64,000 nucleotides of DNA. It comes from Haemonchus contortus. Its lineage: Eukaryota > Nematoda > Chromadorea > Rhabditida > Trichostrongylidae. The DNA is taken from contig LS997565.1 of the NCBI GenBank assembly GCA_000469685.2, positions 31,342,645-31,406,644 on the forward strand. The letters are read 5' to 3'. Below are positions 18,640 through 31,700 of the stretch, in pieces (position 1 is the stretch's first letter; each line of letters opens with the position of its first letter). A model generated the notes under the pieces. That model was not told the origin of the DNA. It did not search any database and worked only from the letters and a program-made list of their open reading frames with translations. The position numbers and the translations under genes are program-made.

Positions 18640-20965
18640 GTTTCTTGTTTCGCCTTTTCGACCTACTAGCGTTGCACCACCTTCAGTCAAAGTACTCTAG
18701 AGGATCATCCGTGATAAAATCATTGGATGGCTCGACAAAGAAAATTTGATTCCTATTGAGCAGCACGGGTTTGTAGCTGAAGCCTCTACTCTTACCCAGC
18801 TGGCTGACTGCCTTTTCCACTAGACTAAGGCAGTCAATGTTGGAAATTCGGTGGACGTTTTTCATTTCAACTTCCTAAAAGATATAGTCGTTTATCATAA
18901 ACTGATATTAAAACTGCTGCATCTTGGTATTGAGGCATCATTGCAACGGTGGACCCAGTAGTATTTATCGGATAGGACAGTGGGCGTCGGACTTGGGAGC
19001 TCTTTGTCCCTCCGTTACCCGTGTAGCGATAACACATGTGCATTATCGCCCCTTCTAAACTAGTGTATGCTCATGATTTATCGGAGAGTCTCGAAATTCA
19101 TCGTTCGGTTTAAGTACGCATGTACATGGATGCTATCAAAATGTATGGCGTGTATAATGCTGAAAACCGACGTGTGGTATTTTGTGCTCTTCCCCAATCC
19201 ATTTCCAACCTGATAGAGTGGGCCTCGGCTTGGAATATACCTGTCTATCTATCCAAGTTAACTATTCCCTATTTTGACGGGACGGAATGCAAGGAATATA
19301 CCTTTGGCATCTATGTGTTCATAACCACCGTGGATATTTCGAAGTTCTTCACAATCGTGTCTTCTAACACGCGAGGCTCCTCTGCTAAGATTTCAACCAT
19401 GCCAGCAAGAACTCAAATTAAAGCGCAGTTTTCCAGTACCAGAATTAGATCTGGCTACAATTCGCTTTTACGTCGTAATCTCATCCTTCCGTCTTATTGT
19501 ACTTCCGAGAAATCCTTCACTTCACATGTTTACAGCATGTCCGTTAAATAAATAAATAAATAAATAAATGTTCTCGATAAAGCTGTAATACGTGATCTAA
19601 GCTTTCTCGTCAATCTGACCTTACTTCCGATTCCTATATAAGGAATGTAGTTCACAAGGCGTTTTCTGTCCCTTTGCAATCTGCAGGAATACACATCGCG
19701 GTTACACTCAATTTTTCTCAAATTGTACGCCTATGTAATCCACATTATGGAGTACGGATCCCACGCGTGGAGTCGTGGAGTACGCGTAAGTATCAAATGC
19801 AAATTGAAAAGGTGCAGCAAGCATTTACTAGGATTCTGGTGCATAGGAGCGCATCCAATTTTGGCAATACTCCTTTGCCAGTTTATAAAGAAAGGTTAAG
19901 GAGCTTCGGTCTGGAAAGCCTCCATTGTAGACGAGTCTTCAATGATCTCGCTTTCTGTTTTAAGCTTCTAAGGGGCGGATTAAAGATCAGACCTAGCAAG
20001 TACTGCATCTTAAAACTTAAGAGAGCTTTATGTCCAATACGTGAGGGATTGCATGTGAGACCAAGCTCAGGCCCTCAAGTTGCTTCCCTCCCGAGGTGCC
20101 AAATGATTGCATATGATCCTACATAACATTTTAAATGCGAAAAACATTTCTGTTATTAAAAGAATGAAATATTTATGCTCTGTTCTTGATGTTGCAGAAC
20201 TCTATCTTCCTATTCGAGCGCTGGACGTTTTCCTAGTTTCCCGTCGTCCTGCAATACATGGCGAGAATCGAGCATCTTTAACAGTGCCCGATGGCTTCTC
20301 GTAAATCTCATATTCTGCTGTTCCTTGCGATGAAATGCGTGTCTAAATATCTCAACAGTCTACCTCACAGCGCATCCTGCATCTGGATTCTCTCGACTGA
20401 ACCTCTGTGCGTCAAACTTTGTTTCATGAACATATCTTCTTTTCTATTTTTGCTATGGATTGCTTTCACTTGTCTCTATTTCCCATATTTGATTCGTATT
20501 TTTTGTCGCTGTTATTTGCTGTTTCTTGCATTTATTGAGCTTCTTCTTTAGTGTTCTTAAAGTCAGTCCGTCGCCACCATTTCTAAGGCTGCTTATCTTG
20601 ATGCTTTCGATCTAGCGAAATGCCCGGCTCAACCGTTCACTTCTTGCCATTCAGCCAGTAGCATAAAAGTCGGTGTCACAAGGGAAGTTAACGTACCCGT
20701 GTACCAAAGTCCGACTTGATCCCATGACTATTTACGGAATGAGAGCACCATGGCCAATTGGTACGGTTACTGGCTATAAGGGCATTTTCGTTGCACTAAC
20801 TTCATTGCGGCTTCTGTAGTTTGGTACTCACCAGTCACCGGTGTTTTTGCCCTCTCTCCCTTCCTAATTTCACTTTGTACAGCGTACTTCGCAGCTACTT
20901 TATTTGCTACTAGTTTTGGCGCACTCAGTGAAGTGTAAAAATAAATAAACTGAATGAATAAACTT
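18640..20965 (+). pseudogene. CR1/Jockey-type LINE remnant A with AATAAA-rich 3' tail
   Basis: Broken + strand frames give RT fingers/palm pieces: about 18700 DKIIGWLDKENLIPIEQHGF (compare the LINE block HLxxNxLIPxxQHGF), then a FNFLKD-like relic of FSKAFD, then YLSDRTVGVGLGSS (compare YLSxRxxxVxxGxS). A MDAIKMY relic of the palm ADDIKxY lies at about 19123. The thumb/C-terminal region follows (YQMQIEKVQQAFTR at about 19795, then ERLRSFGLESLHCRR at about 19890). In-frame stops are common. An AAATA run at 19549-19568 interrupts it. A second AATAAATAAA tail at about 20940-20965 resembles the 3' tail of LINE B at 41.95 kb. Confidence 0.7.
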
Positions 20966-23280
20966 TTTTGGCCGGAATTCCCTCAATTCTAAAACCCTCA
21001 TCCTCAATTGCCTTCCCTCTCCCTGTCCTATAGAAATTGAGCCGGTCATGAACAGGATGCACTCGCTAGACTTTCAAGACTTTTCTACGGAAAAAATTTT
21101 CCACCCTGGTAACAAACGGATTCAGAATTGTAATCAGTACACGTTGTTTTTTTTTTGCACAAGTTCTTTTTGAAAAAACCATGCTTAATATGATACCAGA
21201 TCATCATCGTCGAATGGTTGTGGGACCGAGGCTCGAACGTGTGGCGATAAGGTATCACTCGAAGTAGACTGTGACTCACTCATCAAGTTGACAGTTACGG
21301 GATTTCGTGGGTGGACCTATTCATGGTGTGGGAAACGTTGTAGGAACAATGAATAGGTTTTCGTAATCAAAACCTTTTCTAACAGAAAAAAAACTCAACT
21401 AACAGTAACAATCGACTCGAATTAGACAATTTCTTAGCGTTTTCAACCATCTTCTGATCGACCTTGAGGGCAGTAGTGTTTAACTAGAAAGTTTCATGAA
21501 TTTTTATTTTATACTGCTTTGGCTACAAAGAGTAATCAACCAATATCGGGGAAATGATAGTGTAGGAAGTTGTTCAAAAAACCTGCTCCTAAGCCGATGA
21601 TGTGAACATGCGCAATAACGTTTTGCCTCCGATCTAGAATCCCGCTTTCAAGAACTTCTCCTTGAAAATCTTTTTATATTTCTACCTTCTCAGGAATAAT
21701 CGATTTATCTGGCCCCCTATCAGTCCTCGAATCACTTTACTAGGATTTCATACTCATGCCGCCTGAATACGAGACCACTTACCTATCATTTTCTTCGAGC
21801 AACTTTCGGATATCGTGCCTCCTTTATTTTTTTTCAATTCGACGAATCAAAATTATCGAAATGAAGTACTGAAAGAAGTATCTCGCTTTGAAATAAGAAC
21901 AGTTCACTTGCTGCCAGGGCGAATATTGCAGCAATTTGTGAGTGAGAAGTGTGAGCAAGAAGTTGAGGGCGAAAAATGGATTGGATCGATTTTCTTCGGT
22001 ACACAGAAGTCCCTTGGAAAATGTCACTTTGACGAGTTTTCGGGGGAGGTTCTTCCGTGGACGGCACGAGGATGCAGTGAACGGCACCTATGTAGTATGA
22101 ATGCGGCCTGAGAACGGCATGCCTCGTCTGTCGCACCTTGTTGTGTGATTGGAGAGGGCAATCTGTTGTGAAAATGATTACTGTCGTTGCACTTCGATGC
22201 AGTGAGAACACTATCGCGGATGTGCCGAGTGCATGCACTGTAGTGGTATTTGAAGCATAAATTCTGCCACTACGAATTTCCCACGAATTAGAACGCACCG
22301 AACGGTTATTTCAGATGGGACTGGAAAACTTCCCCTGATCCCCCATTGACACAAATTACACAAACAACGAAAACCTTAGATAAAACTATGACATCATTGT
22401 GCAAAATCGGCATTTCTGATGAGAAAAAACATTACTTTTTGGCGTGGAAATCAATACGATCTGCCTCTCGAACATATAGTCTTCGCCCAGTTTTCACTAT
22501 ACAGGGTGACCCACATGAAGTGTGAGTATTCCTTTTACAAATGCCCAGTTTTCACTATACATAAACGGACTGAATTCAGTTAGTTGTTTATAAAGTGTAG
22601 TTGGTTTAGCGGTAACTCGATAATCAAGAAAAAATTGTAAAAAATAGTACTGTTGATAAATTATTCACATTGGCAGCTGAAGCATAAAAACAATGTTTGT
22701 TATTAAGAAACGGTTACGTTCCTTACATCACTTCACCCTCACCGAATCACGTATCTCTGGACATTTGAACAAACAAAGATTTTGAATATTTTTGAGTTAG
22801 GAAATCAACACAAGGAATGTTCCAGCTCCAGTGTCAGTCGGTAAATGAGCGGCATGGTGAGCACTTTAGAACACCGAGTTAGCAGTGATGATTACGAAGT
22901 CTCCTGCTCAATCTTCATTTTTTCGATTTTCCTGCTCTGATCACACATAGCTTTAATTCGTGAATTTGCAATCTCTGCCGGCTGGATTAGCATGCAGCAG
23001 CACTTTTCCACCAGCTGTAGGCAGTTCTAGAAATTGCTCGACATAAGGGAATCCGGAGTCTAAACTCAGTAAACGAATTAAAGATTGATTGCGCATACTT
23101 AGGTGAAAACTTTGGTGGAAAGCGTCTAGCCTTCCTGACGTAAAAAATGTTCGTAAAGTACATTTGCTCGCGACAAGGACAGATGGAGAAGTAACTGACG
23201 CTTGCTCGAAAACTGGGGTGTTTGGTGATACAGACGATGCCAGCTGTTGAAACCATCAGTACAGCTTCTGCCTCAACAGT
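20966..23280. other. intergenic, mostly unassigned repeats
   Basis: No gene found. At 22485-22502 and 22543-22560 an 18-bp direct repeat (GCCCAGTTTTCACTATAC) flanks a 40-bp segment beginning AGGGTGACCCACATG. A 98-codon open frame at 21815-22111 has no recognisable domain. Confidence 0.4.
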
Positions 23281-23722
23281 TCAAAAAAAGTTTGGGGGAA
23301 AAAGTAGTTGAGGGGGGGGGCCCATAACACTGTTACTATATCAAGAAAGAGCACAGTACCATGTGCTATTCCGCCTGGGGCATACAATTTTACATGTAAC
23401 ATCAGGGACATGCATTTTTTCAACGAAGCCTCAGGAGGGAAGGAGCATCAGGAGAGCGGGCTTTGAGCTTTTGCCACGATGTAGTCATCTCAGCCACCCC
23501 AGTGCTCTTACGTTCTCACAGCTCGGTTTCAGTGCCTTATCAACGTGGCTAAACAGCATAAGAGCGCACAGATGATCGGTGCTTATCCTCCTATTCATCT
23601 CTTATACGATGCTAATGCAACACATGGACTAATGCGTTACACCGCATTAATTTCTTGTTATACAAACATTGCTGTATGTGCCCCCCCCCTTCCCCAAATA
23701 CGTTTTCACCGAGTTGGTTACT
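23281..23722. mobile_element. TIR element with G/C-run termini, copy A
   Basis: The left end GAAAAAGTAGTTGAGGGGGG (about 23299) is matched by an inverted right end with a C run, then ACGTTTTCACC (about 23685-23711). Inner TATCAAGAAA is paired with TTTCTTGTTATA. The interior is about two-thirds similar to copy B (43955-44657). No transposase is encoded. Confidence 0.55.
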
Positions 23723-24725
23723 TGTTTCTCCAACATCGCAGCACAATAAAATACCTACAGGATCCTATGATCGCTAAATTCTGCAATGAACATGACCAGA
23801 GTGTTTCACAGACAGATATTCCCGATACCTTTGGGGTTTGGGAATTTCAACCAACATAACTATTAGGCTAACCTGAAAGAAAAGGACGATACAAAATCTG
23901 GTTCCGCCCCACTTCCGAAAGGTCTGAGCCACAAGATCTGAGCAACAAGTTAGGCCAAACAGGAGGCGACTCATTGGAAATAGAGAAGTAAATGATGGGA
24001 CTCGCCAAGTAGGGCATGATAGACGTGAACCGGACGGGATCATTCCGAACGCTCCTCCAAAATGATGACGTTTTATCAAATTTGCTTAGGGCTGGGTCGG
24101 TTCCTTTGACTTTGGTTCAGAATCAGATCAAGAGCAAATAAGAGAAGACCAGTGCACGTCGGAGTTCAATAGTAATTCCATTTAAACACCTCTTTTTCAG
24201 TTCATTTTTTAACCGGTGCTTCTATGTATCCAGCTGAGTATGACACTAACCAACAAGTGGCTGGTCCGATCCCGTGAAAGCTCTGACGCTCCAGGTAAGT
24301 TCTGTTTGACAAGCATGAGCAGAAGCAAGCTCAAGGGTTCAGAGGAGCTACGGACTTGTCTACTTTCTTTTACTAGCCGCTTCCACAGCTTTAAAAGAGC
24401 TTCATTCAAGACAAAGAATTGTGTAAGTAATGGCATTGTGTAAGAATTGTAATCCAATAAGTAATTCCTTTTAATCCTTGGAAATTGTACCCTACGAATG
24501 AAGAATGAATGGAATTTTCTTCGAACATATTCTTCGAGTTTGTAATGTAGTTTTGTTTGGCTGCATCACGGGACGGGCTCTCGGAATCTCTGACGATTTC
24601 AATGCTACCGTATACTGTGTTTCTTCATGTGCTGCACCCCCACAACTAGTGAACCAGAAAAATGCTATCCTCACAGAAAAAAAGTCTTATTATCTGTGTA
24701 CTTTATTACCTCTATTACCTTCTAT
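23723..24725. other. intergenic, nothing recognised
   Basis: No supported gene or repeat. Confidence 0.45.
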
Positions 24726-25015
24726 GGGCGGAGAGTGGTATATGTAGTGGTCGCACTATGTCACAGGGGTTCGAATCCCGGATCGATATCCGCCCAGACC
24801 GAACGAGCCTTCCATCCCTCCGGGGTCGATTAATTGGTACCAGACTCGTCTGGGAAAATGAAAGAACTGACTTTTACCTCGGTTGGTCACTGCAAGCCAT
24901 TGTATGGGCCCTATACGCATTCAAGCGCCACTACGATTCCGAATGGAAGTCGAAATGAGGGGGCGCATCCCTCAGACGGGATTGATTAACGCCGAAAGAC
25001 TATCTTTTATCCTTT
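24726..25015 (+). repeat. tRNA-derived SINE, full-length copy
   Basis: The head begins GGGCGGAGAGTGGTATATGT and reaches the B box GGGGTTCGAATCCCGG, closing with ATCCGCCC, which pairs with the GGGCGGA start like an acceptor stem. The body and TTTATCCTTTA tail follow. It lies head-out against an inverted copy 150 bp downstream. Confidence 0.85.
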
Positions 25016-25159
25016 AGTACCTTCTATAGCTCTTGTTCCTGATATCATTTCTGCAAATCCTAAAAAGCAGATGACGACTTTCCAAATTCACGGTCGTCAG
25101 GTCTCAATTTACAAGGGATGAAATGTTTGGCTTTGATTAAGCCATTTTTGGAATGTGCG

Positions 25160-25397
25160 TCGTATTCGGCTTCACAGTCGTAGCGACGTATGTGACCTAT
25201 ACAGTGCCTGGCGAAGTGCAGCAGATAGACGAGTCAATGATTTTATTCTCCCAAACGAGTATTGTATCAAATAACCGGCCCGGAAAAATGGAAGATTTGG
25301 TCACCTAGGAGGATATCAGTCCGGAGTTCGAACACGAGACCATGGGTGTGATAGTTAGTGCGCCCCTTGGTAACACACCACCTCCGCCACGAGCAGC
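25160..25397 (-). repeat. tRNA-derived SINE, inverted copy
   Basis: The minus-strand head GTGGCGGAGGTGGTGTGTTA with a TGTTCGAACTCCGG B box starts at about 25397, followed by a diverged body. With the copy at 24726-25015 it forms an inverted SINE pair able to fold into a long hairpin transcript. Confidence 0.75.
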
Positions 25398-25715
25398 TCC
25401 ATACTTGGTGAACCAAATGGAGCGAAGAACCAGCGAATAGTCATCTACCTTGATACCAACTTGAGCGACTTCTGAACTTGAAAAATGGATCGAAGTCACA
25501 AGTGGTTCAAGCGAGTACTGTAGTTGCAGAGCTATAAGTGTCAAACTCTAGAAAATGGAACTCAACTTGATAAAGAAAGCAATCGATCAGCAGAAGCAGT
25601 GAGAACCTATTAATTAGATGAAAAAACTTCTCATGAAGTACGTTCGACGGTGTTGGAGGGCGTGTCTCCTACAAAATTCATTCAATTTCTTGACTGTCTC
25701 CTGATTGTCGAAGGT

Positions 25716-25743
25716 GTACTTCATACGGGGTACTTCATACGGG
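25716..25743. repeat. 14-bp tandem duplication just upstream of receptor gene 2
   Basis: GTACTTCATACGGG occurs twice back to back, ending 10 nt before the ATG at 25754. Confidence 0.8.
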
Positions 25744-25753
25744 ACACCAAGTC

Positions 25754-28700
25754 ATGGATCAGAACTATTTCATCGACGCACAGCTAATTGCCTCAATAAT
25801 CGCTGCTATATTCTACTCCTTCATTTTGTATTTGATATTAACATCGAGATCGGAAGCAATGAAATCTGCTTTCTTTCGATTCTTCATAATAACAGGTACA
25901 AACTATTTGAATGTGCTTTGCATAGTAACAAGTATCAGCTGTTAAATTGGCTCCTGGTAGTACGTTCAAAAGGTGACGTTGATCGATTAACATTTTACCA
26001 CTTCCAACAATGAGGTAGCTTTCTTTGGTGAGAGTAGTTTGGAGCACCTTATTTCAATTCCGAAAATGCGAGAAACATGCACTGATAGTATGCATCCGAA
26101 GGTTTAACCAACAGTTTCGCACAAGAGGCCGCCGCTTGAAGACACAGTTCACGATAATTTTGGATAATCCAGATTATGATGAAAAATGGAAGACAAGGTC
26201 GAAAATAGTGCGATGAAGGTGGAGAAACTGCGCGAATCGGTGTTTTGAAAGTGAAAAAGGCTTCGAAGGCTTCGAAGAACTGGTAAAAGGGGGCTGGACG
26301 AGAATGAGACCAGAAAAATGAAGAAGAGTGGGGCGTTTGGACGAGCTATACAATGTATCTCACTGCTCGCGTGTGAGTCCTGGTGCGAATAACAGACTAT
26401 TGTAAGCAAAATTCACTCACTTATAAGCATAAGTAAACAAAAAACCCTAGTAACAGCAAAAGTAGCACACCTTTAGGAGTAGGAAATTAAATAAAGGATC
26501 GCGGCAGCAAAAAGAATAACAGAGGAAAAAAGAAAGGGAGAAAAACACCGCCTCTTCACTCGGCGACCAGCTGATTGTGTGTGGGTCCTAGAACGAATGG
26601 TTGCAATCTGTATTGCCTCGACACTCGTTTGACGTGACATCGAACGAGAGGCGGGAAACTCATTGACGTTATCGCCCATTGAATTATCGTGAGCTGTGAC
26701 TTCAAGCCGAAGTGAGAATGACCAACACACGGCTCGTTGGCCTCCATATGCCTCCTGATCCACACCCGCTGCCCTTCAGGTGCCCTTCTCTGGTAGGCCC
26801 TTTGGAATTTTCCCAACTCCAAATGTTATGTTATGTTTATTACGTTGCTAAGGCAAACGCAAGAAAAGCCAGAAAATTACCATAAGAAACAACAAGAAAA
26901 CGAAACACAAACACAAACATTCGTAAATAGCAACAAATAAGTTCAATCAAACCTATGCACCCAGGAAGAACAGCACGGTCAAATTCAAGGAACTAGGAGA
27001 TTGAGGCTTTGGACAATGCTGCAGCTACGTGTCGTTTGAACACCTTTGAGGAACCTGGGATCACGAAACGCCTAGTCACCTTGTTGAATAAACTTCCAGC
27101 ACGAAACGTAAAGCTCTTAGCTCTGACGTTTGTTCTAATCTAAATGCCTCTAATGATAGGCTGATTTCGGTTTAACAGAAAATTCATGCACTGACAGCTC
27201 ATGTACTGAGTGCACATACTACTAGATAAAAAGCAGTAAATAATTAACTGGTATCTTCAGGATTCTGCGACATTTTGGGCCTTTTTGCACTGGAATGGAC
27301 TCGAGCGGAGCTCAAAAGCAGTTTAGGTGAGCAGCATATAAGGCTTCTTCTTCATAACAGCATAAAGAAAGAAAAGTAACCTTATGACCTAGTGGCTACA
27401 CCGTTTTGGAGCCTGGTTGAACGATAAGGCGACGAGAACACCGGCGAAATCTGTGTGTATTAATTAATGGTGAAGGGAAAATGTACATGTTTACCACGAG
27501 TGCCGTGGCATAGAAGCAATTTGTGTTATGAGAACACCAGTCGGATCGCCCCCCTGACGAGCGACTGCCCTCTTTCTCGAGATAGAGTTGTGAAAATCGG
27601 GCAACTCGCCACTCCTTCTTTGGAATAAATAACACTTTACTGACTTTACTGACATTTGACACAGAATTAACAGGACAGTGCAGAAAGATTTCAGTATGTG
27701 CTGATGCTTAGGCCAAAGATTAAAGGTCTCCATCTGTTGAAACTTTCAATGGTAATCGCAAGTGTTATCGAGTGATAATAACACCATTTTCAAATGTATT
27801 CATCACTCTAACTTCTTTTCTCTACTGATATACTATTAGTTAAGAATCCCAGATTGTTGGCGTTGTTGTCTTGTCGTAAGCGATATCGAAACAAAGAGAA
27901 ACCTGACTGATATACAAATCTTGTTGGGTGGCGAGTGATCAGTCAGCAAGAAATGAACCAAATTTCATCTTCTCATAACTTACAGTTGTTGGCAATTCGG
28001 CTACAACCATCCTTGATCCCATCACTAACAATGTGCCAGGGTTCCGTTGTTAACACAATGAGCGTAGCCTCGTACTTTTTACAGCTCATTATCAGCCTTT
28101 AACACTTGCTATCAGTCCCCTCACCTTATCAAATACGATCGATTGTTATCTTCCAGTTACGTCCTACTATCTAACATCACTGTTCATGCTGGCACCTGTA
28201 TCTCTTCTAAATTTCGACGCTCTGTGTATGTTCGGGTGGGCAGGGGATGTGAGTTCCCGGTCAAACACACGCACACACACATACACCAGCAGTCACACTT
28301 AGCGGATTATACATATACCAGTCGGATCTCCCGGCCCATGCCGGGCCTAACCTCTGTTAACCACCACACTGTGGTCTAGAAGAGGGAACATTACCGATGC
28401 TTAGGACGGTTTTGCCGCATTTAGAAGACCATGTCGCGAGGATATACTTTTCACTGTTTACCTAGGTCTCAGAGATTCAGAGATACGCGGGGGGGGGAGA
28501 AGATCACTGGGGTAGGGTATGAACCGAACATTCAACTGATTCACCGACCCACCGACCACGATGCAGTGGAAAAAATTATTCATTTTCGGTTAACCTATTG
28601 CGTACTGTCGTGTTTTTGCACTTGCTGGCGCATGCGCTCGGCGCGGCGGCGGGGTGACTACCGCCGTGCAGCACGTGTCACAATAGCGGATTTTGAGCGA

Positions 28701-31700
28701 ATCGCAAAGTATGTGCTGTTCGAACTTAATTCGAACTCGAGAGTGATTGTGAACCAGAACGTTAGCCGACTTTTCAAGCCCATGATGATGCTCAGAAAGT
28801 TTTTTAATCCATTGCATACATATGCAATGAATTCAAAAACTTTCTGAGCACCATTATGGGCTTGAAAAGTCGGCTAACTTTTTTATCTGCGCTCTAGTGC
28901 TCAATGTTGAAAAAGATCGGAGGCCCCTCAAATGCATTATCACCTCACAATTATGTGGAGGCATACATAGCACGATGCCAGTACAGATGAAAATCACATT
29001 GATAAAGTAACCACTTCACTCCACATTACTCACTCCGCTCCTCTCCACTCCATTAACCGATCCACCAAGATACTGCTTTACTTATAAGAAAGAAATGCTG
29101 AAGAGATTTTCCATATCACTACCTTTATTATGATCATAGTTCGGCAGACAGGCAAACAGACAAATAGACCCACCAAGTTGCTGCTATAAATAGGAAAGAT
29201 AGTAGGTACCAGTGGAAACGGTTTTTTGCTTCTCTGAGCCTCAAATCTAAAAAATACTGCAGGGAACAACTTCGTTTCTGGGTTGCTCCCTCATTTAGCT
29301 TCCATTGAAAATCTTTGTGGCGTTCGAACGCTTATCTGTGCAAATGCTCACGGTGGTCGGCTTGTGTACAAGTCAGTGCTCTAGTCTTTGCAGACGAATC
29401 TACAGGGTTCCCAAAACTATTGGCGTCAAAATTCAGAAATTTTTAAGGTAGTAATAATCTACCAAATTCACATTACCTGCTATTAGTTATATGAATAATA
29501 AGGTTTCCTTGCAATATGCATGGCTACTGATGTGAAACTCCCGAAATCTTTCAGATGGAGGGGGCTCATTCAATGCCACTTGCAATCATTAACACGCGAG
29601 AGGTGGAGTGGCAGTGTGAAATTCTTTGGGATTTCTATAATAACTATATAGGAGGCTATTAAATGATATGGAGGTAGGGCTACTAAAATGATCCGTCTGA
29701 CAGCCTGTCGTGATCCTGGGTAACCCATCGAAAGGAACTCAGCGGGCACGGCTTGTCGGAGTTATCGCGATGGAGAAATGTCATGCAGAAGCTTCGTTGC
29801 CATTCCTATCGCATGCAGAAATTTCACTTCAATTCCGATCTCAATAGACACTGCAGGACCAAAAAAAGCAGAAAGTCGCAGACCCACTTGAGTGATTACA
29901 CGCGACCATTCATCGGTTTCTCTGGCCAAAAAACTTTTTACGATAAAACCATACCTCAACAACCAAAACGTTCGCGTTCAGGAAAGAAACATCTAGCATG
30001 CAATCTCTCACAAAAATGTTGCTATAAGAACACTGATGTGTTTTGAAGAAGTCACTGGCGAGGGTGAGACGCTCGCGGTTTCTTCGGTGCCGGCGTGAAA
30101 ATTGACCAAGACCGGTGCTCAAAGAGCGTACTGAAGGACGTAATGGAACACTGATCCGACTACGTTTCCTTAAACTTCTCGTAGTCCTTTCAGCAGGACG
30201 CTACTCCAGCCCATAGAGCCAAGCTTGCCCGCGATTGGTGCCGACAACAGCTGCCCGACTTCATCGTTAGAAAAAATAGCCATCGCATTTTCCAGAACTC
30301 GACTCACTTGACTTCCCGGTATGGTCCGTGATTAGAAGATGACCTGTCGAGTGCGCAGTCCCAGTTTGGAGTCCTAAAAAGCAGGACTTAAGAAGGGCTG
30401 GGAAAATATCGAGAAGGACACTTGCGTACCACATGCGATCAAGTCGAGAGCAGACTTTGGGCCTCTCTCTCCGCGCTAATGAGGGGGGGGGGGGGGGGGG
30501 GTATTTTGAAATGGGACTGTGGCGTGTTGTAGCAAATGGTGTTAGCTGACGTGCATATAAATTCCATGGTCTTTCTCAGTTGAGAAGCTTAGAACCTATT
30601 GCTATGAAATGTCGCCCATAATTTTGGGACACCCTGTAGTACCATTCAAACGAGGACCACGGAGGAACGGAAAGCCGAAGAACCGACATCGGAAAAAGAA
30701 AGTGAGCTAGTGTCGATACGAATTTCGATAGCGGAGCCATGAGAGTGATACTGAACCCGGCACCTGGTAGTGTACTGCTTCCGCTCAGAGTCGCTTAAGA
30801 AGTGGGTAATAGGTAGCATATACAACTCGAACGAGTGCTATTTTTTAGGTATTGAGAAATAATGAGTGAGAAAATGTTGATGGAGTAGAATTTCAAACTA
30901 ACATCCAACCAAAAATACATAACATGAACTTTCAGGACCAGATTTCGAACTTGCGACTCGTCTGATGGCAACAATGACTGGAATCAACTTCTTCACACAT
31001 ATTCTTGGATGTTTTCTGATGACTTTAAACAGATTTACTGGAGTATGTTTTCCGCATCAACAACATACTGTAAGTCCTCTTCCAACCACTATTCCGCTAA
31101 ATCTGTGAACTTCGACGGCTAATGCTAGGCCGAGCATCATCACCCCTTCTTTATAATTACTTTTTCTCACGTGGTGGGAATGTCATCACAGGAGCATTGT
31201 ATATTTAGTTACGCAATTAACGCACTGTACCCGTTGCGAATCGAACCGGACGTTCCTCAAGCACAATTTTTACAAAAACTTCCGGGCTTAGGTGCATTCC
31301 GTGGAATTTCGTGGTATGAACACTCAGATCATGGTATCGGGTTGCCCCAGTGGGAACAAGACTCTTGCAAAACTGAATGAACTGCTGGGCAAGGGAGTTA
31401 CCATAAGTATTTGTGGGCCGTTGTGTTGGTTGTTGCGGTAGGCAGCTCAACCGAACACTTTTGCCTCTCCTATCACCAATGTAGTATGGTCTCAGGGAAA
31501 ACGGTACCTGGACTGCACTTACCCTATTTGGAATTTCAGATTAACCAATGCCCAATATTCACAGCACCCTTGTGACTCGGGAATGTGCCCTGAAATCCTC
31601 GTCCAAATGCCGTTTCAGATATGGTGCAAGAGAAACGTATATTTGTGCATCTTTGTTGAAATTGTCGTCTCCATCCTGATTCACATCGAAGCTCTTACCA

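Noticed and set aside
22485..22560. CRISPR-like repeat-spacer unit
   Set aside because: There are only two repeats, and the surrounding genome is eukaryotic.
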